The translations under genes and the position numbers were made by a program. This document shows positions 25,098-34,108 of a stretch of DNA of 64,000 nt, one piece after another. A model generated the notes under the pieces. The model ran no database searches. It saw only the letters and a list, made by a program, of their open reading frames with translations, and was not told the DNA's origin. Within the stretch, counting starts at the first letter, position 1. Each line of letters begins with the position of its first letter. This stretch comes from UBA6168 sp041741095 (lineage in GTDB: Bacteria > Bacteroidota > Bacteroidia > Chitinophagales > Saprospiraceae): assembly GCA_041741095.1 (NCBI GenBank), contig JBGSKQ010000138.1, forward strand, positions 30,986 through 94,985. Reading direction: 5' to 3'.

Positions 25098-27137
25098 TTA
25101 ATACGCTGCCAACTTACGGATCTGCTCCCTAAACCGCTCCACAGGCATATAATTCTTCTCCAGCGGCAGCGCAAATGGCACGGGCGTATCCAGCCCCGCT
25201 GCCCGCATCACAGGTGCGTCCAGGTGTTCGAATAGGTGTTCGGCAATCCAGGCGGCCACCTCGCCACCGATGCCGCCGACTAAAGTGTCCTCGTGCAAGA
25301 GAACGGCCCGGTTTGTTTTTTTCACCGTTTCTTTGATAGCCTCGTAGTCGAGCGGGAGAAGGGTGCGCAGGTCGAGGATGTCGGCGTCAATGCCTTCTTC
25401 TTCGCATACTTTCAGCGCCCAATGCACGCCCATGCCATACGTAATCACGCTCAATTGGCTACCCGTGCGGGCCAGCCTTGCCTTGCCGATTTCAACCGTA
25501 TAATAATCGTCGGGGATGGCTTCTGTGAGGCTGCGGTACAGTGCCTTGTGCTCAAAAAATATCACCGGGTTCGGGTCATCAAAAGCGGCAGTGAGGAGGC
25601 CCTTTGCATCGTGTGGGGTGGACGGATAGACCACTTTCAGGCCAGGCGTGTGAACGAACCAAGCCTCATTGCTCTGCGAGTGGAATGGCCCTGCGCCTAC
25701 GCCACCGCCGGCGGGCATCCGCACCACTACGTCGGCAACGGCACCCCAGCGGTAGTGCAGCTTGGCGAGGTTGTTTATGATCTGGTTGAAACCACAAGTG
25801 ACGAAATCGGCAAACTGCATTTCCACCATCGCCTTGTAGCCTTTCAGGCTGAGGCCGAGCGCCGTGCCGATAATGGCGCTTTCGCAAATCGGCGTATTGC
25901 GCACCCGCCCTCTTCCGAATTCCTCCACGAAGCCTTGGGTTATTTTAAAAACACCACCGTATTCGGCAATGTCCTGCCCCATCAGCACGAGTTTGTCATG
26001 CCGCCGCATGGACTGCCGCAGCCCATCCGAGATGGCATCAATGAAACGTTTCTCGGACTGAGGCCCCGAAGCCAGTTCGGAGGTCTCGCTTCGTTCGAAA
26101 CTGTGGACTGCGGACTGAGAACTGTGGACTGGAACAGGTGCATACACATCTCTCAATTCCTCCGCCGTGTCCGGTTCAATTTCCGGCTCTTTTAAAACGC
26201 CCTGCCAAGCCTTGTCTATTTCCGCCTTGATTTCCTTGCGGAAAGCGGCAATCTTTTCTTCTGTTAAAATGCCTTCCTCCAGCAGGTAGCTTTCGTATTG
26301 TTTCACAGGGTCTTTGGCACCCCATTCTTCCAACAATTCCTTCGGGACGTATTTTACGCCAGAGGCTTCTTCGTGGCCCCTCATGCGGAAGGTTTTGCAC
26401 TCCACCAACACGGGGTGAGGGTTCTCACGCATTTCTTCTGCTATTTTGGAAAGGCTGCGATATACTTCGAGGATGTTATTGCCATCGAGGATGACGCTCC
26501 TCATGCCGTAGCCTGCGCCCTTGTCGGCAATGTGGGCGCAACGGAACTGTTCATTGGTAGGGGTGGAGAGGCCGTAGCCGTTGTTTTCCACCAAAAAAAT
26601 AACGGGCAAGTCCCATACGGCGGCCACGTTGAGCGCTTCGTGGAAGTCGCCCTCGCTGGTACCTCCTTCCCCGGAAAAAGCTAATGCAATTCGGCCTTCG
26701 CCACCAAGCTTATGTGCCAATGCGGCCCCGTCGGCCAGTGCCAATTGTGGTCCCAAGTGGCTGATCATCCCCACGATGCCATACTCCAGCGTACCAAAAT
26801 GGAAGGAGCGTTCACGCCCTTTGGAAAAGCCGTTTTTTTTGCCTTGCCATTGTGAAAAAAGCCGCTGCAAGGGCACCTCCCGCACCGTGAAAACGCCAAG
26901 GTTCCGGTGAAGGGTGAACACCAATTCGTCGTGGAGAAGGGCACTGGCCGCACCCACGGCGATGGCCTCTTGTCCCATGCCCGAAAACCATTTCGACACT
27001 TGTCCCTGGCGCAGCAGGATGAGCATTTTTTCCTCGATCATCCGTGGTTTTAAAATGCGGTGGTACAAGGTCAGAAGCGTTTCATCCGTGAGGTTTTCCC
27101 GTTGGAAATTGATTTTATAAGTGGGCGCTGCAAGCAT
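25098..27137 (-). CDS. Fused 2-oxoacid dehydrogenase E1 (alpha-beta in one chain)
   Basis: 679 residues. Residues 1-325 are E1-alpha with the thiamine diphosphate/Mg site GEGGTSEGDFHEALN and NNGYGLSTP; residues 363-679 are E1-beta (MGQDIAEYGGVFKITQGF, GLSLKGYKAMVEMQFADF, RMPAGGGVGAGPFHSQSNE). It decarboxylates branched-chain 2-oxoacids or pyruvate and reductively acylates the lipoyl E2. Alpha-beta fusion is common in Bacteroidota. The interdomain linker (about 335-362) is low-complexity sequence translated from an intergenic-type repeat. E2 and E3 are not adjacent. Confidence 0.9.
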   Translation of the reverse strand: MLAAPTYKINFQRENLTDETLLTLYHRILKPRMIEEKMLILLRQGQVSKWFSGMGQEAIAVGAASALLHDELVFTLHRNLGVFTVREVPLQRLFSQWQGKKNGFSKGRERSFHFGTLEYGIVGMISHLGPQLALADGAALAHKLGGEGRIALAFSGEGGTSEGDFHEALNVAAVWDLPVIFLVENNGYGLSTPTNEQFRCAHIADKGAGYGMRSVILDGNNILEVYRSLSKIAEEMRENPHPVLVECKTFRMRGHEEASGVKYVPKELLEEWGAKDPVKQYESYLLEEGILTEEKIAAFRKEIKAEIDKAWQGVLKEPEIEPDTAEELRDVYAPVPVHSSQSAVHSFERSETSELASGPQSEKRFIDAISDGLRQSMRRHDKLVLMGQDIAEYGGVFKITQGFVEEFGRGRVRNTPICESAIIGTALGLSLKGYKAMVEMQFADFVTCGFNQIINNLAKLHYRWGAVADVVVRMPAGGGVGAGPFHSQSNEAWFVHTPGLKVVYPSTPHDAKGLLTAAFDDPNPVIFFEHKALYRSLTEAIPDDYYTVEIGKARLARTGSQLSVITYGMGVHWALKVCEEEGIDADILDLRTLLPLDYEAIKETVKKTNRAVLLHEDTLVGGIGGEVAAWIAEHLFEHLDAPVMRAAGLDTPVPFALPLEKNYMPVERFREQIRKLAAY
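26052..26135. repeat. CAGTCC-word repeat inside the E1 coding sequence
   Basis: The minus strand reads CAGTCCACAGTTCTCAGTCC and on to CAGTCCACAGTTTCGAACG, clearly of the word family at 20424-20597 and 45128-45170, here in frame within the E1 alpha-beta linker. Confidence 0.75.
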
Positions 27138-27162
27138 AATTTTTCTTGTTTAAAAAGCGGCG

Positions 27163-27170
27163 CAAAGATA
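27163..27170 (-). promoter_or_regulatory. -7 promoter element of the fused E1 gene
   Basis: The minus strand reads TATCTTTG, a match to TAnnTTTG, 26 bases before the start codon. Confidence 0.6.
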
Positions 27171-27230
27171 GGTTAAAATAGCATGGTGAGTTGGCGTAGA
27201 AAAATGCTGCATAGAAATTTTTATCAACAA

Positions 27231-27265
27231 AAACGGGGTGCAGGCTATTGGCCCGCACCCCGTTT
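27231..27265 (-). terminator. Terminator of the PorW/SprE-like gene
   Basis: Perfect 11-base arms, AAACGGGGTGC and GCACCCCGTTT, with a 13-base loop. On the minus strand it is followed by TTGTTGATAAAAATTT. It lies 22 bases after the lipoprotein gene. Confidence 0.8.
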
Positions 27266-27286
27266 ATTCGCTGCACGAAAGGCATT

Positions 27287-30200
27287 TTATTTTAAATAGT
27301 TGCCTTCAAAAAACGTACGGTATTCTTCCACATTTTTCGCCTTCAGCAACTCCCGGTAATTGTCCTGGCCGATAGCAAAAACCTCGTATTGAAACTTGGT
27401 TTCGTCCAAGAAATCCTTTTTGTTTTTCAAAATGCCGTTGTAGTAGTCCATTGCCTCTGCCTTGTCCTTGTAGCGGCGGATGGCGATAAGCGGCATCTTG
27501 TTCTCGTCGGTGCCAAGATAAATGTTGTTCATGCGGAGCTTTTGCAGGCTGTGGAATTTGTTGTTGTAATCTGAAACGCCCACTTTGGCATCATTTAACG
27601 AAATATCATTTTTGAAAACGATGATGACATAGTGCAGTTGGTCGTCAGCTACTTTGTAATTGCCCACTTGGCCTGCCTCTGCTGGCAGATCACGCTCCTG
27701 GCCGGGGCCGCTGTTCATTTTTTCACCCAGGAGGCGAAGTATTTCCCTGGCCCTGGCGGCTTCGGGTTCCTCAGGGAACTTGGCAATCAATTCTTTCAAG
27801 GCGTTGATGTACTCGTCTTTGCCTTGCAGGTTGCCGATGCACATGGCGTTCAACAGGGCGAAACGTGCCTGTAGGGCGTTTCCACCACCGAACATGTCGC
27901 CGACCCTTGAAATGCGCTCATAAGCTGTTTGATACTGCCGATTTTCAAAAACGGCATAAGTCTCGTTGTAATAGGTGGTCAGCTTGTTTTCCTGGGCGGC
28001 CATTTTTTGCATATAATCAGGGTCGCTCAACATACGGGCGTAGTTTGTATTGGGGAATCCGTTCACGATTTTATCATAATAAACCTGTGCATTGGCCAAA
28101 TCGCCCAAGTCTTTGTACGCCAAGTACAAGTAATAGTATGCATCCAGTTCATACTGCGTTTCCGGGTAGCGCTGTAGCAATTCTTGCAGGGATTCAACGG
28201 CTTTTTCGTTGTTGTCGAGCCTGTCCCGATAAAGCGTTCCCAAGGCAAACAGCGCAGCTTCCACCTGGCGGTTGGAGGCGGCTACCTCATCGGGCGATTC
28301 CGGTACGCCTTTCAGGATGTTGTCTATATCATCCTCTGTCAGGTTGTCCTTTGATTTTGCTTCGATGGTAACGGCTTCTTCGCCTTCTTCAATGCTCTCC
28401 TGGCTGGCGCGCCGCCAATTGTCGGCCAAGGCCCGTGAGCCCCATTCCCGCTGGAATTCCCGGATGTTCTTTTTCACTTCCCGGTCGTCGTACGCCCAAA
28501 ACTTTGACTGGCCTGCACCCGCAATGGAACCTGGAGGGGCCTTCACGCCACCTGGCACCGATGGGGCTTGCCCGCCGGGTGCTGGGCCTGCATTTTTCCT
28601 AATCTCTTCCAGGCGTTTGGCATCCTGTTCCTGTTTTATTTTAAAGGCCAGTTCACGGCGCTCCTCGTTGGTCATGCGGCTGATGCGCAAAAGGCTGTCC
28701 TGCAAGGCCACGATCTGGATGTTTTTGGCAATGTCCTGCAAGTTGGCCGCCAACAAGCTCACCCTGTTGTAGCGCTCGTCTTCTTTTTCCATAGAAGACA
28801 AAGCCATATCGAAATATTCCTTTGCTTTTACAAAATTCCCGTCTTCAAAATAAAGGTCAGCCAGCATAATGGCGGATTCAGCTTTCTGCGATCTGTTTTT
28901 CCCGCTTTTTTCCAGCGAAAGTTCCAAGTTCTCTACTGCACCCTTGCGGTCGTTCTTTTGCATGGAAAGTTCGGCCAAGGCAAAGTAAATTTGATCGAGG
29001 TATTCTTTGTTTTTTTCCTCTTTCAACATGCGCCGCAGTTCTTTTTCCGACGACTCGGCAGAGTTGACGCCGGCCAGTGCCAGGTTGAGTTTGGCGTTGA
29101 ATTCCATATCAAAGGGAGGCTGCTTTTTCAGCACTTCTTCAAAGGCGGCGTAGGCTTCGGGCCCATGTTTCGCTTGCTGCTGGAGTTGCCCCAGAATATA
29201 GTTCAGGCGGGCGTCCATCTTGCGGTCTTTGTTCAGTGCAATGGCTCTTTCCAAAGGCTGGACGGCCTGGTCGTATTTTTTTTGTTTTAAATAAAAACGT
29301 GCCTTGGCCAAGGCTGCTTCACGGCGCACGTCATTATATGTGCTGGGGCTGCTTTCCAATTGATCCAACAGCCGCTCGGCATTTGGATAATTTTCTCGTT
29401 CGATATAGGTTTTGGCCAACCAAAGCACACCTTCCTGGTAGGCAGGCCTGTGTTTCAGGAAAAATTTTTCGGGATCTGATTCGGTGACCTTTGTTTCCAA
29501 ATTGCCCAAGGTGATGGAACCTGGGGCGGGCGGGGCATTGGGATCAACGGCTTCTTCTTCAGGTGTTTCTTCTTTTTCGGTTATCTTTTCAGTTTCGTTC
29601 TTTTTGTCTGATTTCTTGTCCTTGGTGCTGGGCTTTTTGCCCTTGGCTTTATCTTTCTTGGCTTTTTTGGCGGCTTTGTTTTTGGCCTTGCGCTCTTTTT
29701 CTTTTTCCTTGCGCTTTTGTTTGGCCAATTTTTCCCGTTGCTTTTTGGTCATTTTTATTTTGTTGCCGTCTTCGTCAACGGTCTTGCCTTGTCTTATGGC
29801 CTTCTTCCTGTTTTTGCCCTTTTTCATTTTGGCCTCACGCTCTGCCACGACGACGGGATCATATTCGCCCGTCAGGAATTCAAAGGCTTCTTCGGCGGCC
29901 TCGAAATCCTGTTTCATAAACTGCGCCTGCCCGAAGAGCAGGTAGCAGTCGTCCGTCCAACGGCTCACCCGGTGCAGGTTCACCACGAGTGAAACTTTTT
30001 CAATGGCCTTGTCCAGTTTTTCGGCTTCGGCCTTGGGGTTGTCGGCGGCCATGTACTTGTGGATGGGCAATATTTTGCTGTAGTCGTCCTGGTGCTGCTG
30101 CTCCAGTGCCAGCTTGCTTTCTTCCAATAAAACCGTCGCATTGTAGTACCCATTGTAGCGGGCGGTCATGTTGTGGTAGCCTTTGCCGATGGGGCCTACG

Positions 30201-30295
30201 TCTTCCTTTTTCTTCTGCGTGACGCAGCCGGATAAAATCAGGAAAACAGCTATTGTGAGCAGGGAAGCGGTAAACTTTTTTAAACCTGTGTACAT
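27287..30295 (-). CDS. PorW/SprE-like TPR lipoprotein of the type IX secretion system
   Basis: 1002 residues from the ATG at 30295. Lipoprotein signal with lipidated Cys24 (FLILSGCVTQ), then HNMTARYNGYYNATVLLEES, the conserved N-terminus of the PorW/SprE family, followed by many TPRs through the protein and a C-terminal alpha/beta domain (YVIIVFKNDISLNDAKVGV). In T9SS, PorW/SprE is a lipoprotein needed for secretion and gliding. Odd: residues about 155-258 are a very lysine-rich low-complexity insert that splits the first TPR block. The upstream ATG at 30451 is not used because the lipobox would be 50 residues too far in. Family assignment is from sequence pattern only. Confidence 0.75.
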   Translation of the reverse strand: MYTGLKKFTASLLTIAVFLILSGCVTQKKKEDVGPIGKGYHNMTARYNGYYNATVLLEESKLALEQQHQDDYSKILPIHKYMAADNPKAEAEKLDKAIEKVSLVVNLHRVSRWTDDCYLLFGQAQFMKQDFEAAEEAFEFLTGEYDPVVVAEREAKMKKGKNRKKAIRQGKTVDEDGNKIKMTKKQREKLAKQKRKEKEKERKAKNKAAKKAKKDKAKGKKPSTKDKKSDKKNETEKITEKEETPEEEAVDPNAPPAPGSITLGNLETKVTESDPEKFFLKHRPAYQEGVLWLAKTYIERENYPNAERLLDQLESSPSTYNDVRREAALAKARFYLKQKKYDQAVQPLERAIALNKDRKMDARLNYILGQLQQQAKHGPEAYAAFEEVLKKQPPFDMEFNAKLNLALAGVNSAESSEKELRRMLKEEKNKEYLDQIYFALAELSMQKNDRKGAVENLELSLEKSGKNRSQKAESAIMLADLYFEDGNFVKAKEYFDMALSSMEKEDERYNRVSLLAANLQDIAKNIQIVALQDSLLRISRMTNEERRELAFKIKQEQDAKRLEEIRKNAGPAPGGQAPSVPGGVKAPPGSIAGAGQSKFWAYDDREVKKNIREFQREWGSRALADNWRRASQESIEEGEEAVTIEAKSKDNLTEDDIDNILKGVPESPDEVAASNRQVEAALFALGTLYRDRLDNNEKAVESLQELLQRYPETQYELDAYYYLYLAYKDLGDLANAQVYYDKIVNGFPNTNYARMLSDPDYMQKMAAQENKLTTYYNETYAVFENRQYQTAYERISRVGDMFGGGNALQARFALLNAMCIGNLQGKDEYINALKELIAKFPEEPEAARAREILRLLGEKMNSGPGQERDLPAEAGQVGNYKVADDQLHYVIIVFKNDISLNDAKVGVSDYNNKFHSLQKLRMNNIYLGTDENKMPLIAIRRYKDKAEAMDYYNGILKNKKDFLDETKFQYEVFAIGQDNYRELLKAKNVEEYRTFFEGNYLK
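29522..29833 (-). other. Lysine-rich low-complexity insert within the PorW/SprE-like protein
   Basis: About 100 codons; the Lys/Glu/Arg/Ala part has segments such as KQKRKEKEKERKAKNKAAKK and then an acidic Pro/Glu tail (EETPEEEAVDPNAPPAP). It interrupts TPR sequence between FEFLTGEYDP and the ITLGNLETK region. Confidence 0.8.
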
Positions 30296-30518
30296 TGTCG
30301 GATATAATAATTGATGATTGGGGCTGGCGATTGGTTGAAACAAAACATGCTTTCGACCTATTTCATAAAAAACTGCTGTCGCCGAGCCACATTTAGCATT
30401 AACAAAAAGAATTGCGAATTTTACGGTACTTTTAAAATGGGGTTGCTTCATTTAAAAAGCCGTCTTCAAAAACTAAAAGAACCGCAAATTTATTTTATTC
30501 GCTACAATAGATAACACA

Positions 30519-31418
30519 ATGGCAGACGAAAACAAAGAACGGCGCAGCCGCTGGGAACGGTGGAAAGACCATTATCGGTTGGTAATTTTAAACGACGAGA
30601 CCTTCGAAGAGGTTGGCTCGTACAAATTGTCGCTGCTGAATGTCTATGTGATGCTCAGCATGTTGGTGGTACTGGTATCCTTTGTGGTGGTGCTCGCCAT
30701 TGCCTTCACGCCCGTCAAAAGGCTGATTCCTGGCTACGGCAGCGGCGGCGACAATTCGGAAATGGTGCAACTTTACCATGACCTTGATTCCCTGGAGCAG
30801 CTCACTGCCGCCCAAGAGCGCTACAACGAAGGCATCCGCCGTATGCTGGTGGGCGAGGTGGAATATGCCCCCGATGCCCCGCCCAAAAACCGCACAAAAG
30901 AAGATTTTGTCATTCCGGAGGCTAAAAAATCCGAAGCAGAAGAGCAATTGCGGAACGAAGTGCAAATGGACATCGTGCGGGAAGCTACGGGCCAGTCGCA
31001 GCCCAATGCCCCCGTGAACGTGTCGCCCCGTGAGGTGCCATTGGAACAAATGTACTTTACACCACCGTTGGGAGGCTCCATCAGCGCCACTTTTGACCCT
31101 GAAAAAAACCATTTCGGCGTGGACGTGATAGCCCCCAAAAACACACCCGTAAAAGCTACAATGGACGGTTGGGTCATTTCATCCGATTGGACCCTGGAAA
31201 CGGGCAACACCATCGCCATTCAGCACACGAACAACATCGTTTCTTTTTATAAACACAATTCTTCTTTGTTGAAAAAAGCCGGCTCTTACGTTCGGGCGAG
31301 CGAGGCCATTGCCATCATCGGAAATACAGGCGAACTGACGGACGGCCCGCATCTCCATTTTGAACTTTGGCACCGTGGCAAACCGGTGAACCCGACTGAT
31401 TTTGTGAATTTTAAATGA
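30519..31418 (+). CDS. Membrane-anchored M23 peptidase (LytM domain)
   Basis: 299 residues. A basic cytoplasmic start (MADENKERRSRWERWKDHY), one membrane helix at about 38-63, a helical stem, then an M23 domain at about 185-299. The zinc ligands are kept: HFGVD and HLHFE (family HxxxD and HxH). M23 enzymes cut peptide cross-bridges in peptidoglycan, or activate amidases. The acidic and coiled periplasmic stem suggests an anchored enzyme acting in growth or division. It diverges from the PorW-like gene. Confidence 0.9.
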   Translation: MADENKERRSRWERWKDHYRLVILNDETFEEVGSYKLSLLNVYVMLSMLVVLVSFVVVLAIAFTPVKRLIPGYGSGGDNSEMVQLYHDLDSLEQLTAAQERYNEGIRRMLVGEVEYAPDAPPKNRTKEDFVIPEAKKSEAEEQLRNEVQMDIVREATGQSQPNAPVNVSPREVPLEQMYFTPPLGGSISATFDPEKNHFGVDVIAPKNTPVKATMDGWVISSDWTLETGNTIAIQHTNNIVSFYKHNSSLLKKAGSYVRASEAIAIIGNTGELTDGPHLHFELWHRGKPVNPTDFVNFK

Positions 31419-31423
31419 AGTAT

Positions 31424-31458
31424 GGAACGATGAACGATGAATGATGAACGGGGTACAA
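31424..31458. repeat. ATGATGAA-word degenerate repeat
   Basis: Words ACGATGAACGATGAATGATGAACG right after the M23 gene. Similar runs at 50957-50995 and single words at 38209-38222 and 39926-39938. Confidence 0.6.
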
Positions 31459-31491
31459 CTCAAACCCATCAAACAATTCAACCGATCCGCA

Positions 31492-32118
31492 TTATTTCAC
31501 TTCGCAACTGAGCAGTTGCTCCGTTTTCCCTTCGTTGGTCACGACAAAACCTTCCAATAAATCGCCAATTTTTACTGGCCCAACCCCGGCGGGCGTTCCC
31601 GTGAAAATGAGGTCGCCTTGCAGCAATTTGAAATACTGGGACACATAGACGATGAGCTGTTCAAAAGTAAAAATCATATCCCGTGTGTGGCCGTGCTGCA
31701 CGGTTTCGCCATTTTTTTTCAATAAAAACTCAATGTCGCCATCCTTGCTTGCTTTTTCGATGGGCAAAAATTTTCCTACTACGGCGGAGTTGTCGAAGGC
31801 TTTGGCGATTTCCCAAGGGTGGCCTTTTTTCTTTAGCTCGTCCTGAATGTCACGGGCCGTAAAGTCAATGCCCAGGGCGATTTCTTCATAATAGCTGCTG
31901 GCAAATTCCGGCTGCACGGCCTTGCCGTTTTTGCAGATTTTCAGCACCACTTCCAGTTCGTGTTGCAGGTCTTGGGTAAAATCGGGATAGTAAAACGGCT
32001 TGTCGTTCACCAACAGCGCCGAGGGCGGTTTCATGAACACTACGGGCTTGGAGGGCACAGGGTTGTTCAGTTCCTTGGCATGTTCGGAGTAGTTGCGGCC
32101 TATGCAAATGATTTTCAT
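31492..32118 (-). CDS. Fumarylacetoacetate hydrolase (FAH) family enzyme
   Basis: 208 residues from the ATG at 32118. FAH core: ICIGRNYSEHAKELN, PVVFMKPPSALL, LQHELEVVLKI (metal-binding Glu), GIDFTARDIQDELKKKGHPWE and the LIFTGTPAGVGPV loop. Relatives include fumarylpyruvate hydrolase, acylpyruvase and oxaloacetate tautomerase/decarboxylase; the size and motifs fit the single-domain acylpyruvase/FAHD1-like group. It has its own promoter and no catabolic neighbours, which slightly favours a housekeeping role. Confidence 0.9.
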   Translation of the reverse strand: MKIICIGRNYSEHAKELNNPVPSKPVVFMKPPSALLVNDKPFYYPDFTQDLQHELEVVLKICKNGKAVQPEFASSYYEEIALGIDFTARDIQDELKKKGHPWEIAKAFDNSAVVGKFLPIEKASKDGDIEFLLKKNGETVQHGHTRDMIFTFEQLIVYVSQYFKLLQGDLIFTGTPAGVGPVKIGDLLEGFVVTNEGKTEQLLSCEVK

Positions 32119-32131
32119 ACTTTGTTTTCGG

Positions 32132-32139
32132 CAAAGATA
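32132..32139 (-). promoter_or_regulatory. -7 promoter element of the FAH-family gene
   Basis: The minus strand reads TATCTTTG, matching TAnnTTTG, 14 bases before the start codon. Confidence 0.55.
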
Positions 32140-32222
32140 GCAAGCCGTGAGAACCGGCAAACTTTGTTGCTATTTTGCAAATACAAGCCGTTTTACGAAC
32201 TTTGGTCAAGAAAAATAAAGAA

Positions 32223-32522
32223 ATGACCTACCAAATCACGGTTTCCGCATCAAAGCAAAGTGAGTTTCTTCAAATCATCGAATCACTGCTAAGACTGGGC
32301 GTGGTGAAAAAGTACATCAGGGCAGAAAGCCTTGTAGTGCCAGGGGAACCTGTAGCAATAGATGCCTTGCTGCAAACCCTTGCGGAATCGGAGAAACAAG
32401 TTGAGGGAGGATTGTCTTTTTCACCTGCTGAGGCAAAGCTTTTTATTAAGTCATGGCAGGAAAGAACGGGTATTCTACGTACCAAACGAGGGCCAGAAGT
32501 ATTTGAAAGTTTAATTGATTAA
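32223..32522 (+). CDS. Small orphan protein, unknown
   Basis: 99 residues from the ATG at 32223. Soluble and mostly helical (SEFLQIIESLLRLGVVKKYI, AEAKLFIKSWQERTG). No family recognised. It lies ten bases before another small AT-rich gene on the same strand, likely one transcript. Codon use is more AT-rich than the flanking housekeeping genes. An antitoxin-like or regulatory role is conceivable but not supported by a motif. Confidence 0.6.
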   Translation: MTYQITVSASKQSEFLQIIESLLRLGVVKKYIRAESLVVPGEPVAIDALLQTLAESEKQVEGGLSFSPAEAKLFIKSWQERTGILRTKRGPEVFESLID

Positions 32523-32531
32523 ACAGCCGTA

Positions 32532-33002
32532 ATGAATGGTTTATTTAAAATGACGCTATCAGTGTTATGGTGCTGTCTAATAGTTGGCTGTCATTATGAT
32601 AATGTGGAAAATGATGCCTATGACAAACAATTAATGGATATCGAGTTCGGTGAAATCCACCGTATGGGTAGTAGTCTGTTTATTGCATTCAAGGAATATA
32701 ACAACTTAAGCGAAGGGCAAATTATCTCTTTTGTGAATTGTTTAGTTCAGCTTGAATTCAAAAATCATAACCGAGAACTTAGCTCAGTGGAAGTGTATGA
32801 CAAGTGGTTTCATTTGGATGGAGGAGGAGGATTTAACATATTCTCTAAAAGTAGGGGAAGACTTCAATACCGCTTACATTTCAATGGTTTACTTAATTCA
32901 TCTGAAAATTATGATATGCATTTGGTCACAGTAAAAAAGGCGGATGGCACAACGATAGCCGATTTTGAAAAATATATTCGAGAGGATGCATGCGTTGAAT
33001 GA
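32532..33002 (+). CDS. Small AT-rich lipoprotein, unknown
   Basis: 156 residues with lipoprotein signal LWCCLIVGCHYDN (lipidated Cys about residue 20). The mature part looks like beta-strand alternating sequence (KWFHLDGGGGFNIFSKSRG, LQYRLHFNGLL). No family recognised. Base composition is clearly AT-richer than the neighbours, which suggests recent acquisition or weak expression. It follows the 99-residue gene by nine bases. Convergent with trpS. Confidence 0.6.
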   Translation: MNGLFKMTLSVLWCCLIVGCHYDNVENDAYDKQLMDIEFGEIHRMGSSLFIAFKEYNNLSEGQIISFVNCLVQLEFKNHNRELSSVEVYDKWFHLDGGGGFNIFSKSRGRLQYRLHFNGLLNSSENYDMHLVTVKKADGTTIADFEKYIREDACVE

Positions 33003-33036
33003 AATCAGGTAAATTGATGGTCTGGCCGTAATAATA

Positions 33037-34038
33037 TCATAACCTCACATTCAAAAGCCCCGTCAATTCCTTCACCTCCCGTATCGTTTCCTGGGCACGT
33101 TTGCGGATTATTTCAGACGATGCCTTAACCTTTTCCTTGACCGCTTTTTTGTCGGCGTTCAGTTCAGCTTTCCTTTGGCGAAAAGCATTGCTTTGCATTA
33201 TAAGTGCTTCGGCAACGGCTTCTTTCAACTCAATATATTTCAAAGTGCCGCCCTTGTAAGCCTCCATTAAGCTTTGGTAAGCCGCCAATTCATCACTGGC
33301 TTTCAGCAGTTCAAAGAGGTTGGCAATTCCAGCGCTCATTTCACCAGCGGGCGTGTCGCCCGTATCGGTTACTGCCGATTTGACTTGTTTGCGGATAACA
33401 GCCTCCTCGGCAAAGACGTTGATGTAGTGCTTTTCCCCGGCACTCTTGCTCATTTTGCGGCTGGGATCGGCGGTGGAGCGGATATTCGGGGTTTCGGTAT
33501 AAAGTGATTCTGGCAGCACAAAATACTCCTTGCCCATTTGGTTGTTGAAACGATGGGCAATGTTGCGGCTCAGTTCCAAATGCTGTTCCTGGTCTTTGCC
33601 CACAGGCACATAATCTGCCCGGTAAATCAAAATATCGGCTGCCTGCAAGACCGGATAATCAAACAAGCCAACAGAAATAAATCCTTCTGCTTTTTCTTCG
33701 CTTTGGGCGCTTTTATCCTTAAACTGCGTCATCCTGCTCACCTGTCCATAGGAAGCAAAACAGTTGAAAACCCAGCACAACTCAACATGCTCAGGCACCA
33801 GGGATTGTACAAAAAGCGTCTCCGGTTTTATACCTACCGCCAACAAATTGGTGATGAGATCCCAGATGTTTTCCCTCAATTTTTTAGGAGAATAGGGCAT
33901 GGTGATAGCATGGTAGTCCGCTATTCCATAGAAGCATTCGTATTTTTCCTGCAAGCCCACCCAGTTTTTGACGGCCCCAAAGTAGTTGCCATAGTGCATG
34001 TCGCCGGTGGGTTGGATCAAGGATAGGACTCTTTTCAT
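33037..34038 (-). CDS. trpS: Tryptophanyl-tRNA synthetase
   Basis: 333 residues from the ATG at 34038. Class I signatures: the HIGH-like PTGDMHYGNYFGAV near the N-terminus and KMSKS in RKMSKSAGEKH. It loads Trp on tRNA-Trp. Length and motifs fit the bacterial single-domain enzyme. A TTG six bases upstream is not preferred. The C-terminal helix is very Lys/Glu-rich as usual. Confidence 0.95.
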   Translation of the reverse strand: MKRVLSLIQPTGDMHYGNYFGAVKNWVGLQEKYECFYGIADYHAITMPYSPKKLRENIWDLITNLLAVGIKPETLFVQSLVPEHVELCWVFNCFASYGQVSRMTQFKDKSAQSEEKAEGFISVGLFDYPVLQAADILIYRADYVPVGKDQEQHLELSRNIAHRFNNQMGKEYFVLPESLYTETPNIRSTADPSRKMSKSAGEKHYINVFAEEAVIRKQVKSAVTDTGDTPAGEMSAGIANLFELLKASDELAAYQSLMEAYKGGTLKYIELKEAVAEALIMQSNAFRQRKAELNADKKAVKEKVKASSEIIRKRAQETIREVKELTGLLNVRL

Positions 34039-34108
34039 AAACAATCAGAGGATGAGAAGATGAGAGAATGAATGCAAAATCGGTGAAAATGATTCACTCA
34101 TTTTATCA

